DNA from: an uncultured Bacilli bacterium
GTDB taxonomy: Bacteria; Bacillota_I; Bacilli_A; RF39; UBA660
Direction of reading: 5' to 3'
Assembly: GCA_934119955.1 (NCBI GenBank)
Contig: CAKOSZ010000007.1
Coordinates: 48,841 to 112,840 of the forward strand
DNA: 64,000 nucleotides
Shown here piece by piece: positions 51,368 through 60,408 of this stretch. Position 1 is the stretch's first letter. Each line of letters opens with the position of its first letter. The position numbers and the translations under genes are program-made. The notes below the pieces were generated by a model. It did no database searches, was not told the DNA's origin, and saw only the letters and a list, made by a program, of their open reading frames with translations.

Positions 51368-54300
51368 ATGAATATTATAAGTGAAACTGATTTGAAACAT
51401 TTAACTAATTTATTTATTCCAAATTATTTTAAACTTAAAATTATTGATAGAATTGGTCTTAAAACTATTATTTATCATTTTAAAGAGATAAGTTCTAAAA
51501 TAACTTTATATGATAAAAATAACTTATTAACTATTTTAGCAAGATATCGTTCCAATGAATTAAAACAATTTTTTAAAAATCTTGATTATAATAATGAAGA
51601 TAATTTTGATTTATTAATTGAATTTTTAGAAGATAATAAAAAATTACGTCATCTAATTCTTGAAAGTATTGATATTCAAGTTATTGCCAGTCTTCTTAAA
51701 ACGCCTATCTGTTTTTCAAAAGTTATTGAATCTTTATATAGTATAAGAGCAAATGATGTTACATTATTACTTAAAGATGCCTTAAAAAATAATACTTATC
51801 AAGATTATATCAATTATAATACTCCTGATTATACAATTAAAAAAATTGTTAAAACTCTTTCTGTTGATGCTTTAATGTTCGATTTAGAAAATACTAACAA
51901 TTACAAATTAATTGATGCTATTAAAAAGTATAGAAGTGATGATATTCTTAATTATGTATCTCTTAATTCAAACAATATTATTGATATTAAAAACTTATTA
52001 AAAATTAAATTACCAATGTCATCTTACGAATTATTATTAAGTAAGGTTACTATTGATGATGATTTTCTTTTTTATCTTTTTGATAAGAATAATAAAGATA
52101 TTAAAGAAATATTATTTTTAAAATATAAGCAAGAAGTATATTCTTGGTTAGATTCTTTAATTGAAAACAATAATTACTTAGATGTTATTAGATATCAAGA
52201 TGATGATGTTATTACCTATGTTGTAAGCAAACTAAGTCTTGATCAAATAAATAATTTAATCAAAAATGAAAACTTAACTTTTTATTACCGAGTTAAAACT
52301 ATCTTATATGAGTCTAGAAAAGATGATATTGTTAGAGTAATATTATCTAATATTAAAAATGATAATACTAAAATAATTGAATATTTAGTTTTAGAAACAC
52401 CTGATGATATTTTACAAGAAGTTAAGAAAAATATTAATTTTGATGAAAAATTATTAGATAGAATTTTAGAATGTCGAAATGATAAAGTCATTAAAAATGT
52501 ATTTAAAGATTATAAAAATGAATTTTTATCTTTAATTAGAAAAAAAACATTTCTTGATCATAACTCTTATTTAGATGAATATTTCTTAACTTGTAATTAT
52601 CCCTTAGAACTACAAGTTGAATTATTAAAAGATATTAGTGATGATGATATTATCTATATTATGAGTGATAGTAAGTATACAATTAGATTAGAAAAACCTT
52701 TATTTAAAATGTATCAAGAAAGAATACTTAATCTTTATAATAAGTTATTAAAAAATGACATGATAAAAGCCTTTGATATTTTTAAAACTAGTTATCAAAC
52801 AGATTTTAGAAATTACTTAGTAAATAATTTAGATTTCTTTTATCTTTATTTATTCATAAACGAGTTAAGAGATAAAGAAAAAAGTTTGTTATATAAAAGA
52901 TTTCCTAATGAATTAAAAGAAAAATTACATGAAGAATACATAAATGATCCTATTTTTTTTATAAAGCGAACAGTTTTTTCTAATAATGATATTATAACTA
53001 AAATAGTAATTAAAACTTTAACTTATGATGATATAATCAATGTTTTAAAAGAAGAAATTAGTTATAATGGTTTTGTTGCAAGTAATCAAGAATTAAGGAA
53101 TTTATTAGTAGTCTCAGTTAAAAATAAGGCATCATCTATTAAAAATTTACCATATCCTGAATGTTTAAAATTCTTAAAAGGTTTAAGAAAAGGTTTTGAT
53201 TTTTTATTTGAAGAATTTTTACAAAATATTGATTTAGATGATGAATTTTTACATACTTTATTTATTGAAAGAGGTCTATCAAACAGTCAAAAAGAAATTT
53301 TATTTAATTTTAAAAAGGATGATATTAAACGAATTATTAAAGAAAAAATTGAAAAAAAAGAAATTGATTTACTTGAATATGTTCAAAAAGGTACACCTGA
53401 TGAAATATTAACTTATGTTTTATCTTTTATTGATAAAGAAACAATAATTTCTTTAATAAATAATCAAGATTTTGTAAATAGAAGAAGTATTGGTAAAAAA
53501 TTTGCTACGGAGTTAATTATAAAAACTTATGTAGGAGAAAAAAATATTGAACTTGTAAAAGAATTATCAAAATGTTACTCAGGAGATACTTTTGAATTAA
53601 TAAAAAAATTTGATAAAATTCAAGAGTTTTTACAAGTTAATGATATTGATATGTCTAAATTTTTTCAATATAATTTAAATTCAAATTATAATTTTGTTAG
53701 TGATATAGTTGATATTTATGATCATGATTTAAAGTTGTTCTTACAAGTTAAAAACAAGTTATTTTGTTATTTGTATAAAGAAGATAAATATTCTTCTAAG
53801 AACTTTTTAGATTTTATTAAAAATTATGTAAGATATAAGAATTTATGTGTTTCTTTTTTAGAAATACCTGATTTAAGTTTGATAAATTTTAAAAATATTA
53901 AATTGTTATTTAGACAAAATGAAGTAATTTCAAATATTAATAGTTATAGTGAGGTCGATAATATAATGAGTATAATAAAAGAAAAGTATTTTAATAAGGC
54001 AAAATCTTGTTTTAGTTTAGATAGTTATAAGGAATTTGTTTTAGAATTATTATTTGGTTGTAATATTAGAACTGCTAAAACAATGTTAGAAAATTATGGT
54101 GGAGTATGTGAATTATTAGAATTAAAGTATTATAATTTAGATAATGGTGAAGTATTAGAAAAAATTGATAGAGTCATAGAATATACTAATCAGTTAGAAA
54201 GTATTGTTAATTGTCAAGATATTGAAGCCTTATCTAAGTTAGTAGATGGTATTTTAGATAGAATTGATTTTATTTTAACTGAGTTTGAAGGAGTTAATTA

Positions 54301-55675
54301 TCCTGAATTGATGCGAGATTTGTATGCAACTGAAATGAATTTTAATTTATCAAAAGTAGGGGATAATGTAGATGAAAAAATGGTTAAATTAGAAGATAAA
54401 TCAAATGAGTATGGAGTTGATATCTATGATTTTAGAGATAAACAATATGTTTTACTTGCTCATGTAATTAGTAGTAGTGAAAATATGGATGATTTGATTG
54501 TTGGTAAATCAAGTGGTATGCATAACTTTATTTCAATGTCAGCAATAAGTCATAGAATGCAATCATTTTACTATAATGCTAGAAATATGATTTTAGGATA
54601 TGATAGTATTCCTCATGATAATTTTATTTGTAGTTCAATTAAAAATATGGGGACTAATCACTTTGTAAAAAATAATTCAAGTGAAGTTGGAGAAGTTAGT
54701 CGTATGCAAAGAGGAGTGTTAGAACTAAGTGATACAACAACTAATTCAGAAATTTTATCTTTAAGAGAAGGTATAAAACCTAAATATATTATTTGTCCAG
54801 GAAGATATCCTACTAATCAAGAAGTAGAATGTGCCAAAAAATATAATTTAAAAATTGCTTTAACTCAACCAAGGGATAAAAGTATAACGTCACCTAAAAA
54901 TATTAAAATTACAAATAATATAGAAGGTGAAATAGATAAAGATTATTTAATAAAATTAAAACAAGAATTAGGTAATTTTAAAAATAAAGAGAGAAGAATT
55001 GCTATTTTAACTGATCCTCATGCCTTATTAGAACCAACTATAACAGTTTTAGAAGACATTAGAAAAAGGGGAATCACAGAAATTTATTCTTTGGGAGATA
55101 ATATAGGAACTGGATCTAATCCCAAAAGCGTTGTAGATATTTTAGAACAATACGGGGTAAGAAGTATTAAAGGAAATCATGAATTATATTTAATTAGAGG
55201 AGTAGATACTTATAAAGAACATTTACAAAGAACTAATGCTTACACAGAAACTTTAAATAATGTTAATTGGACTTCAAGTCAAATAGGTGATAAAGAAAAA
55301 GAACTAATTTCAGGTTATGATGATTATTTAGAACTTGATATAAATGGTAAAAAAGTTTTGTTGTGTCATTTTCTATATGATTTTAATGATGATAAACCTT
55401 TATTTGATATTGATAAATATGATTTAGTTATTCAAGGACATAGACATTTTTATCAAAAAAATGATAAAGTTATTACTTTAAAGGCTGTTGGAATGGGAAA
55501 TTTAAAAAAAGATGATATAGGAAATGCTACTTATATGATTTTAAGTTTCAAAGATAATGAACTTTCTTATGAATTTGTAAATGTTCCATATGCTTATTTA
55601 AATACTATAAATGCTAATAATGTTTCAAGTAATAATTGTAAAGAAAAAATAATAAGTTGGATTGGTAGAAAATAA
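51368..55675 (+). CDS. Giant alpha-solenoid protein with C-terminal metallophosphoesterase domain
   Basis: The protein has 1435 residues with no signal peptide or membrane helix. Residues 1 to about 1000 are helical, with recurrent units of about 30-40 residues (pattern D-D-I-x-x-Y-V-x-x-x-L-x-x-x-x-I-x-x-L-I, e.g. TPDEILTYVLSFIDKETIIS), like a HEAT-type solenoid. Residues of about 1010-1190 form an unrecognised domain (FRDKQYVLLAHVISSS, TTTNSEILSLREGIKPKYII, AKKYNLKIALTQPRD). Residues of about 1205-1400 are a calcineurin-like phosphoesterase with all metal motifs: DPH in ILTDPHALLE, GDNIGTG, GNHE, CHF and GHRHF. It could be a large phosphatase or nuclease with a binding scaffold. AGGGGGG precedes the ATG. 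Confidence 0.75.
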   Translation: MNIISETDLKHLTNLFIPNYFKLKIIDRIGLKTIIYHFKEISSKITLYDKNNLLTILARYRSNELKQFFKNLDYNNEDNFDLLIEFLEDNKKLRHLILESIDIQVIASLLKTPICFSKVIESLYSIRANDVTLLLKDALKNNTYQDYINYNTPDYTIKKIVKTLSVDALMFDLENTNNYKLIDAIKKYRSDDILNYVSLNSNNIIDIKNLLKIKLPMSSYELLLSKVTIDDDFLFYLFDKNNKDIKEILFLKYKQEVYSWLDSLIENNNYLDVIRYQDDDVITYVVSKLSLDQINNLIKNENLTFYYRVKTILYESRKDDIVRVILSNIKNDNTKIIEYLVLETPDDILQEVKKNINFDEKLLDRILECRNDKVIKNVFKDYKNEFLSLIRKKTFLDHNSYLDEYFLTCNYPLELQVELLKDISDDDIIYIMSDSKYTIRLEKPLFKMYQERILNLYNKLLKNDMIKAFDIFKTSYQTDFRNYLVNNLDFFYLYLFINELRDKEKSLLYKRFPNELKEKLHEEYINDPIFFIKRTVFSNNDIITKIVIKTLTYDDIINVLKEEISYNGFVASNQELRNLLVVSVKNKASSIKNLPYPECLKFLKGLRKGFDFLFEEFLQNIDLDDEFLHTLFIERGLSNSQKEILFNFKKDDIKRIIKEKIEKKEIDLLEYVQKGTPDEILTYVLSFIDKETIISLINNQDFVNRRSIGKKFATELIIKTYVGEKNIELVKELSKCYSGDTFELIKKFDKIQEFLQVNDIDMSKFFQYNLNSNYNFVSDIVDIYDHDLKLFLQVKNKLFCYLYKEDKYSSKNFLDFIKNYVRYKNLCVSFLEIPDLSLINFKNIKLLFRQNEVISNINSYSEVDNIMSIIKEKYFNKAKSCFSLDSYKEFVLELLFGCNIRTAKTMLENYGGVCELLELKYYNLDNGEVLEKIDRVIEYTNQLESIVNCQDIEALSKLVDGILDRIDFILTEFEGVNYPELMRDLYATEMNFNLSKVGDNVDEKMVKLEDKSNEYGVDIYDFRDKQYVLLAHVISSSENMDDLIVGKSSGMHNFISMSAISHRMQSFYYNARNMILGYDSIPHDNFICSSIKNMGTNHFVKNNSSEVGEVSRMQRGVLELSDTTTNSEILSLREGIKPKYIICPGRYPTNQEVECAKKYNLKIALTQPRDKSITSPKNIKITNNIEGEIDKDYLIKLKQELGNFKNKERRIAILTDPHALLEPTITVLEDIRKRGITEIYSLGDNIGTGSNPKSVVDILEQYGVRSIKGNHELYLIRGVDTYKEHLQRTNAYTETLNNVNWTSSQIGDKEKELISGYDDYLELDINGKKVLLCHFLYDFNDDKPLFDIDKYDLVIQGHRHFYQKNDKVITLKAVGMGNLKKDDIGNATYMILSFKDNELSYEFVNVPYAYLNTINANNVSSNNCKEKIISWIGRK

Positions 55676-55711
55676 TTAATTTATGTTATACTTATATTGG
55701 TGATTAATTAA

Positions 55712-56326
55712 ATGGAAAAATGGTTAGAATGGGCAATTGAAATTCAAAGTTTAGCTCAAGCGGGACTTTTCTATACCAATAATGAGTATGATAAAGAAAG
55801 ATATCTTAGACTACGAGAAATATCTGCTTTAATGATTAGTAATAAAACCAATTTAAACTTAGATAAAGTGAAAGATTTATTTTGTAATGAAACCGGTTAT
55901 CAAACACCTAAAATTGATACAAGAGCAGCAATTTTTAAAGATGATAAAATTCTTTTAGTTCATGAAAAAAATGATACTTGGTCTTTACCAGGTGGTTGGT
56001 GTGATGTATTATTAAGTGTTAAAGAAAATACTATTAAAGAAGTAAAAGAAGAAGCAGGTCTTGATGTTATACCAACTAGAATAATTTCAGTTCAAGATAG
56101 AAATAAACATAATAAACCAATATATGCTTATGGAGTTTGTAAAATATTTGTTATGTGTGAATTATTAGGTGGTACATTTAAAGAAAATATTGAAACAACT
56201 GAATGTAAGTACTTTAAAAAAGATGAGTTACCAACTAATCTTGCCTTAGAAAAAACAAATAAAGAACAAATTGAAATGTGTTTTAAGGCTTATTATGATG
56301 AAAATTTTAAAACTTTATTCGATTAA
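55712..56326 (+). CDS. Nudix hydrolase, ADP-ribose-pyrophosphatase-like
   Basis: The protein has 204 residues. A helical N-terminal domain of about 65 residues (WAIEIQSLAQAGLFYTNNEY) is of the NUDIX_N type. The Nudix box GGWCDVLLSVKENTIKEVKE continues to EEAGLDV. The catalytic REUxEE helix is replaced by KEVKEE, still with the acidic residues, and the first Glu of the box is absent, as in some ADP-ribose/UDP-sugar types. Only 36 bases separate it from the giant phosphoesterase gene, so the two may work on related nucleotides. Confidence 0.87.
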   Translation: MEKWLEWAIEIQSLAQAGLFYTNNEYDKERYLRLREISALMISNKTNLNLDKVKDLFCNETGYQTPKIDTRAAIFKDDKILLVHEKNDTWSLPGGWCDVLLSVKENTIKEVKEEAGLDVIPTRIISVQDRNKHNKPIYAYGVCKIFVMCELLGGTFKENIETTECKYFKKDELPTNLALEKTNKEQIEMCFKAYYDENFKTLFD

Positions 56327-56338
56327 TTTTTGAAAAAT

Positions 56339-56380
56339 AAAAAGTATTGTTAAATTAATTTTTCAACAATCACTTTTTTT
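56339..56380 (+). terminator. Terminator after the Nudix gene
   Basis: A stem of about 12 bp (56339-56351 with 56365-56378, one bulge) is followed by a T run. Confidence 0.65.
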
Positions 56381-56524
56381 ATAGGTATTTTTACTAAAAA
56401 TGTTTAAAAGTATGATACAATATAAATACGTTGGTAGTTTAGTATAAAAAATGTGTTTAAAAAAACAGAAAAAAATTGATATAGTAAGAAAATATAAGCA
56501 AAAATGGAGAAATGATGAAAATAA

Positions 56525-56761
56525 AAATATACTAAGAGTATTTTTGAAAACATAAAACATGTTGATAATTATGACAATGAATTTTGGTATGTTGGGAAAA
56601 TTACTTATGAATTATCAAATAATAGTACTAAGGCAAGTTATGGTAAACAAATAATTGATGCATTATCATTAAGACTTACAAATGAATTTGGTAATGGTTT
56701 TTCTCCTGTTAGTATAAGACGTATGCGTAAATTTTATGAAATATAGCCAATTTGGTCGGCA
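56525..56761 (+). pseudogene. Remnant of a YhcG-type (DUF1016) gene, N-terminal part
   Basis: An open frame from 56525 reads ENIKHVDNYDNEFWYVGKIT, then ASYGKQIIDALSLRLTNEFG, then NGFSPVSIRRMRKFYEI, which follows the DUF1016 N-terminal domain (YG..i..LS..L..efG.GfS..nlr.MR.FY). TAG at 56744 interrupts it, after which the same frame continues as the N-terminus of the next gene. The true start is lost or upstream in another frame. YhcG proteins carry a PD-(D/E)XK nuclease domain, which is missing here. Confidence 0.7.
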
Positions 56762-57304
56762 GTGCCGACTGAATTAAGTTGGTCTTATTTTCAAGAATTA
56801 ATAAGAATAGACAGAAAAGAAGAAAGAGAATTTTATGAAAATGAAGTAATTAAATTTAACTGGGGATATAGAGAGTTAGGAAGACAAATTAACACTAAAT
56901 TATATGATAGATATTTAATATCTCCAGATAAAAATGGTAAAATTATTCCTTACTATGGAATAATTAATGACCAAATAATATGTGAAGCTACTGCTGTATT
57001 AACTAGTGATATTGTTCAAAATAGTAATAAATTAGTAGATGATACAACTGCATACTTGACTGCTTTTAGAACTAACAAAGAATACGAAGGAAAAGGATAT
57101 TTTTCTATATTGTATAAATTTATGGAAGAATATATAAAAAATAAAGGTTATACTGTATTAACATTAGGAGTAGAACCAGAAGAAATAAGAAACAAAGAGA
57201 TATATAAACATTATGGATTTGTAGAACATATTAAAAATGCTAAAGAAGTATATCCAGATGGAACAGAAATAGATGTTGAATATTATGGTAAAAAATTAAA
57301 ATAA
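56762..57304 (+). CDS. Chimera: YhcG N-domain fragment joined to a GNAT acetyltransferase
   Basis: The protein has 180 residues if GTG 56762 is used. The first 50 residues (PTELSWSYFQELIRID, REFYENEVIKFNWGYRELGR, QINTKLYDR) are DUF1016/YhcG sequence. From about residue 53 the protein is GNAT: IICEATAVL, AYLTAFRTNKEYEGKGYFSI (acetyl-CoA loop region), LTLGVEPEEIRNKEIYKHYG. The join is in frame with no linker, which suggests a deletion between two genes. No ribosome-binding site is seen at 56762. The GNAT part lacks its own N-terminus, so activity is doubtful. Confidence 0.65.
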   Translation: MPTELSWSYFQELIRIDRKEEREFYENEVIKFNWGYRELGRQINTKLYDRYLISPDKNGKIIPYYGIINDQIICEATAVLTSDIVQNSNKLVDDTTAYLTAFRTNKEYEGKGYFSILYKFMEEYIKNKGYTVLTLGVEPEEIRNKEIYKHYGFVEHIKNAKEVYPDGTEIDVEYYGKKLK

Positions 57305-57516
57305 AAAGGAAGTGATTAAAATGAATAATGAAAATAAAACAAACATTAACTGGTAAAGAACGACTTATATAAACTTTCGTTTAAGTCCTTACTTTATAAG
57401 GCTTTTAATTAAATTTCTTTTAACATTTTTTAGATAGAATTTATAAAAAAAATTAAAAAAGGATGGTAACTACGATTTATTGGAAACTAATATTTCAGAC
57501 AAAGGAGATGATAACA
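57305..57516. other. Intergenic scar between the GNAT chimera and rhuM
   Basis: A good ribosome-binding site (GGAAGTGAT) at 57308-57316 leads to ATG 57321, but the frame stops after 11 codons (MNNENKTNINW). It looks like the first codons of a lost gene. The rest is AT-rich without a recognised feature. Confidence 0.4.
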
Positions 57517-58533
57517 ATGACAAAAGATTTAATAATTAGAAGCAGTACAGAAGAATTTATAACATTTAAACTTCAAGAAGAAGATAAAGGCATTCAAGTT
57601 AGATATGAAAATGAGACTTTATGGATGACACAAAAAGCTATGGCAGAATTATTCGATGTTGAACAACCTGCAATAGCAAAGCATCTTATAAATATATATA
57701 ATGAAAAGGAGTTAGACAAAGATTCAACTTATTCCAAAATGGAATTAGTTCAAAAAGAGGGAAATAGAAGTGTTAAGAGAAATATAGAGTTTTATAATTT
57801 AGATGCCATAATATCAGTTGGATATAGAGTAAATTCATTGAGAGCAACACAATTTAGAAGATGGGCGACGAATATACTTAAAACATTTACGATTCAAGGA
57901 TATGTATTAGATAAAGAAAGAATGAAAAATGGTTCATTTATTGATAAAGATTATTTTGAAAAGTTATTAGAAGAAATCCGAGAAATTAGGATATCTGAAA
58001 GAAGATTTTATCAAAAAGTAACTGACATTTATGCTACAAGTATAGATTATGATCCTAAATCTCCTATATCAATCGATTTCTTTAAAAAGGTTCAAAATAA
58101 AATGCACTTTGCGGTATCACATCAGACGGCTGCTGAAATTATATATAATAGAGCAAATTCAGAAAAGAAACATATGGGACTGACTTCTTGGAAAAAATCT
58201 CCTAATGGTAAAATTATGGAATCTGATGTTATAATTGCTAAAAATTATTTAAATAAAGAAGAATTAAGTGATTTAGAGGGAATTGTTAGTGCATTTTTAG
58301 AAATTGCTGAAAATAGGGCGAGAAGACATATTCCAATGACGATGGAAGACTGGTCATCTAGAATAGATAGGTTTTTGCTTGCAGATGATAGGGATATATT
58401 AAAAGATGCTGGAAAAATATCACATGAAATAGCTTGCGATAAAGCATTAACAGAATTTGAAAAATATAGAATAAAACAAGATAAATTATATAAATCAGAT
58501 TTTGATTTATTAATAGAGGAAACAAACAAATAA
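57517..58533 (+). CDS. RhuM-family protein
   Basis: The protein has 338 residues. VRYENETLWMTQKAMAELFD, QPAIAKHLINIYNEKELD, YNLDAIISVGYRVNSLRATQ and FRRWATNILKTFTIQGYVLD are the standard N-terminal blocks of RhuM. The C-terminal half (HFAVSHQTAAEIIYNRANSE, PMTMEDWSSRIDRFL) is also full length. The family often sits near mobile elements and restriction islands, and its function is unclear. AAAGGAGATGAT precedes ATG 57517; a GTG-like longer frame from 57463 has no such site. It probably belongs to the accessory region that continues to the window end. Confidence 0.9.
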   Translation: MTKDLIIRSSTEEFITFKLQEEDKGIQVRYENETLWMTQKAMAELFDVEQPAIAKHLINIYNEKELDKDSTYSKMELVQKEGNRSVKRNIEFYNLDAIISVGYRVNSLRATQFRRWATNILKTFTIQGYVLDKERMKNGSFIDKDYFEKLLEEIREIRISERRFYQKVTDIYATSIDYDPKSPISIDFFKKVQNKMHFAVSHQTAAEIIYNRANSEKKHMGLTSWKKSPNGKIMESDVIIAKNYLNKEELSDLEGIVSAFLEIAENRARRHIPMTMEDWSSRIDRFLLADDRDILKDAGKISHEIACDKALTEFEKYRIKQDKLYKSDFDLLIEETNK

Positions 58534-58557
58534 TAAAATGAAAGGGAGATTAGAAAT

Positions 58558-58965
58558 ATGCTTAATTTAGAAAAAGTAAAAGAAGAATTAAATAAATGGA
58601 ATTTTAGTTATAAAAATAATATTGTGCCGGGACATAGTACTTATAAAATAAAATGGGTTTTACCAGCTGGTCCAGTAATTGTAATTGCGTCAGAAAGAGC
58701 AACATCATACTTATTTGGGTTTGATGAAAAAGGAATTCATATTTTTCCGGTAGAAGGCAACTGGAATATATTAGATTGCTGCTTAATAGAATGGAAAAAC
58801 ATCACAAAATTTGAAATAAAAAAAGGCATTTTACTTGAAAATACTATGAATATTACTACTAATGAAATGAAAGTATCATTAAAAATAAATAAAATGGTTG
58901 CAGGTAATCTCTGGGTTAAAGAAAATATAAAAGAATTAGAAAAATTAAATTATTATAAAAAATAG
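58558..58965 (+). CDS. Hypothetical soluble protein
   Basis: The protein has 135 residues without signal or membrane segments. It is a beta-rich protein (WVLPAGPVIVIASERATSYL, GIHIFPVEGNWNIL, EWKNITKFEIKKG), ending in a helix. The run of strands followed by a helix could be a PH-like fold, but this is weak. GGGAGATT precedes the ATG. It is 24 bases after rhuM and may form an operon with it. Confidence 0.55.
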   Translation: MLNLEKVKEELNKWNFSYKNNIVPGHSTYKIKWVLPAGPVIVIASERATSYLFGFDEKGIHIFPVEGNWNILDCCLIEWKNITKFEIKKGILLENTMNITTNEMKVSLKINKMVAGNLWVKENIKELEKLNYYKK

Positions 58966-59013
58966 TTATATAAAAGTGTAAAAAAGTTTTTACTAAAAGG
59001 GAAGTGAAATTTT

Positions 59014-59145
59014 ATGGATATGTACCAAAAAAGAAAAATCAGAGCAGAAAAGAAAAATAATGATAGTCAAAAAAGTTTTTCAAAGGTTTCCATTTCGTGG
59101 TATATACCACCTTATGGAAAATCCTATAAAAACCCTTATAAATAA
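59014..59145 (+). CDS. Small basic protein, 43 residues
   Basis: GGGAAGTGA lies before ATG 59014. The frame encodes a very basic peptide (MDMYQKRKIRAEKKNNDSQK at the start) ending WYIPPYGKSYKNPYK. The coding sequence includes the palindrome and the first copy of the direct repeat described separately. It may be a real small gene or a remnant. Confidence 0.4.
   Translation: MDMYQKRKIRAEKKNNDSQKSFSKVSISWYIPPYGKSYKNPYK
59097..59110. repeat. Perfect 14-bp palindrome upstream of parA
   Basis: GTGGTATATACCAC reads the same on both strands. It lies about 470 bases before parA and joins the direct repeat at 59104. It is a candidate operator or centromere-like site. Confidence 0.5.
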
Positions 59146-59234
59146 AGGAAAATATAGTTAATCCTTTTTACCGATTTCAATAAAAAAATGATAACTTTTA
59201 TAGAAAAACCGGGTTAATACCACCTTATGGAAAA
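59104..59234 (+). repeat. Direct repeat pair of 18 bp
   Basis: ATACCACCTTATGGAAAA occurs at 59104-59121 and again at 59217-59234. Each copy is followed by a C-rich stretch and TATA. In both copies one frame encodes IPPYGK. The spacing is 113 bases. Confidence 0.6.
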
Positions 59235-59320
59235 CCGGTATATAATTCACACATTTAATATTTTTAATTGTTTATATTATAATTAAATTAAATAAAAAAA
59301 TTAATTGGAGTGTGGTTATA

Positions 59321-59467
59321 ATGAAAAAAATAAAATTACCTATTAAGAATATAGAAACTAACATAATTTTAAATGCCTTAATACAATTTAAAAATGATAA
59401 ATTAAAACAAGGTATCTATACAGAACCTATTGATGAACTAATTTTAAAATTGAATAAAATTTATTAA
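59321..59467 (+). CDS. Small hypothetical protein, 48 residues
   Basis: TTGGAGTGTGG at 59305 lies before ATG 59321. The peptide has the sequence character of a small soluble helical protein (NIILNALIQFKNDKLKQGIY, EPIDELILKLNKIY). Similar short genes often precede parA in conjugative elements. A strong terminator follows its stop codon, which supports it as a separate transcript. Confidence 0.5.
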   Translation: MKKIKLPIKNIETNIILNALIQFKNDKLKQGIYTEPIDELILKLNKIY

Positions 59468-59475
59468 ACATATTT

Positions 59476-59507
59476 GAACTGATTAAAAATGGTCAGTTCT
59501 TTTTTTA
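59476..59507 (+). terminator. Terminator before parA
   Basis: A perfect 7-bp stem GAACTGA / TCAGTTC (59476-59482, 59493-59499) is followed by eight T residues. Confidence 0.8.
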
Positions 59508-59577
59508 TGCCAGAAATGGAATACATAGCCATCTTATTAAATTAAGGTGGCTAAATTAAAAGAAAGGAGGCGAGAAT

Positions 59578-60408
59578 ATGCAAGAAAGTAAGTGCAAGGT
59601 AATTGCAATCACAAATCAGAAAGGAGGAGTTGGTAAGACCACAACAACATTTAATCTTGGAGTAGCATTGGCTAAACAAGGAAAAAGAGTGTTAGTTGTA
59701 GATGTTGATCCTCAGAGTAATTTAACTACTTACGCAGGTTGGTATGATGAAAATGAATTGAAATATACTTTAACTGATTTAATGGAGCAATCTATGAATG
59801 ATGAAGAAATTAAGATAAAAGAAAGTATATTACACCACAGTGAAAATGTGGATTTAATTCCATCTAATCTTTCTTTATCAGCATTAGAAAATTCACTAAC
59901 TTATGCAATGAGTAGAGAATATACTTTAAGGAATTGCTTATCTAGTATTAAAGATGACTATGATTATATACTTTTAGACTGTCAACCAAGTTTAGGTATG
60001 CTTACAATAAATGCTCTTGCTAGTGCAAATAGTGTTATCATACCAGTTCAAAGTGAATACTTTGCTTTAAGAGGTATGACTGATTTATTTAAGATAATAA
60101 ATAAAGTTAGACGACAAATAAATCCTACTCTCAAAATAGAGGGAGCATTATTAACATTAGTTGATTCAAGGGCTAATCTTCCAAAAGAAATAGCAACTCA
60201 ATTAAAAGACAATTATGGGAGTATATTAAAACTATTTAATACTCAAATACCAAGAGCAGTTAAGACTGCCGAATCTACTTCATCAGGAGGAAGTGTGTTT
60301 TCTTATGATAAAAGTGGAAGGGTAGCAAATGCATATTCTTCTTTTGCAAAGGAGGTGCTTAATGATGGCAAAGAACATACCAAAAATGCCACTGCCAAAG
60401 TTAGATGA
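59578..60408 (+). CDS. parA: ParA-family partition ATPase
   Basis: The protein has 276 residues. The deviant Walker [17 protein letters not shown] (13-28), Walker A' [11 protein letters not shown] and Walker B-type [14 protein letters not shown] are intact. It is the short ParA/Soj type without an N-terminal DNA-binding domain. It moves or positions plasmids, integrative elements or chromosomal origins. AAAGGAGG precedes ATG 59578. It overlaps parB by 47 bp. Context (small element-type genes, adhesin downstream) points to element partition and not to the chromosomal pair. Confidence 0.93.
   Translation: MQESKCKVIAITNQKGGVGKTTTTFNLGVALAKQGKRVLVVDVDPQSNLTTYAGWYDENELKYTLTDLMEQSMNDEEIKIKESILHHSENVDLIPSNLSLSALENSLTYAMSREYTLRNCLSSIKDDYDYILLDCQPSLGMLTINALASANSVIIPVQSEYFALRGMTDLFKIINKVRRQINPTLKIEGALLTLVDSRANLPKEIATQLKDNYGSILKLFNTQIPRAVKTAESTSSGGSVFSYDKSGRVANAYSSFAKEVLNDGKEHTKNATAKVR

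Noticed and set aside
56755..56769. Inverted repeat GTCGGCA-G-TGCCGAC as an operator or insertion scar
   Set aside because: It lies in conserved YhcG coding sequence (WSAVPTEL), so the symmetry is most likely chance.
57321..57356. Eleven-codon frame with a good ribosome-binding site
   Set aside because: It is too short to call a gene and could be a truncated gene start, a leader or chance. It is mentioned only as part of the scar.
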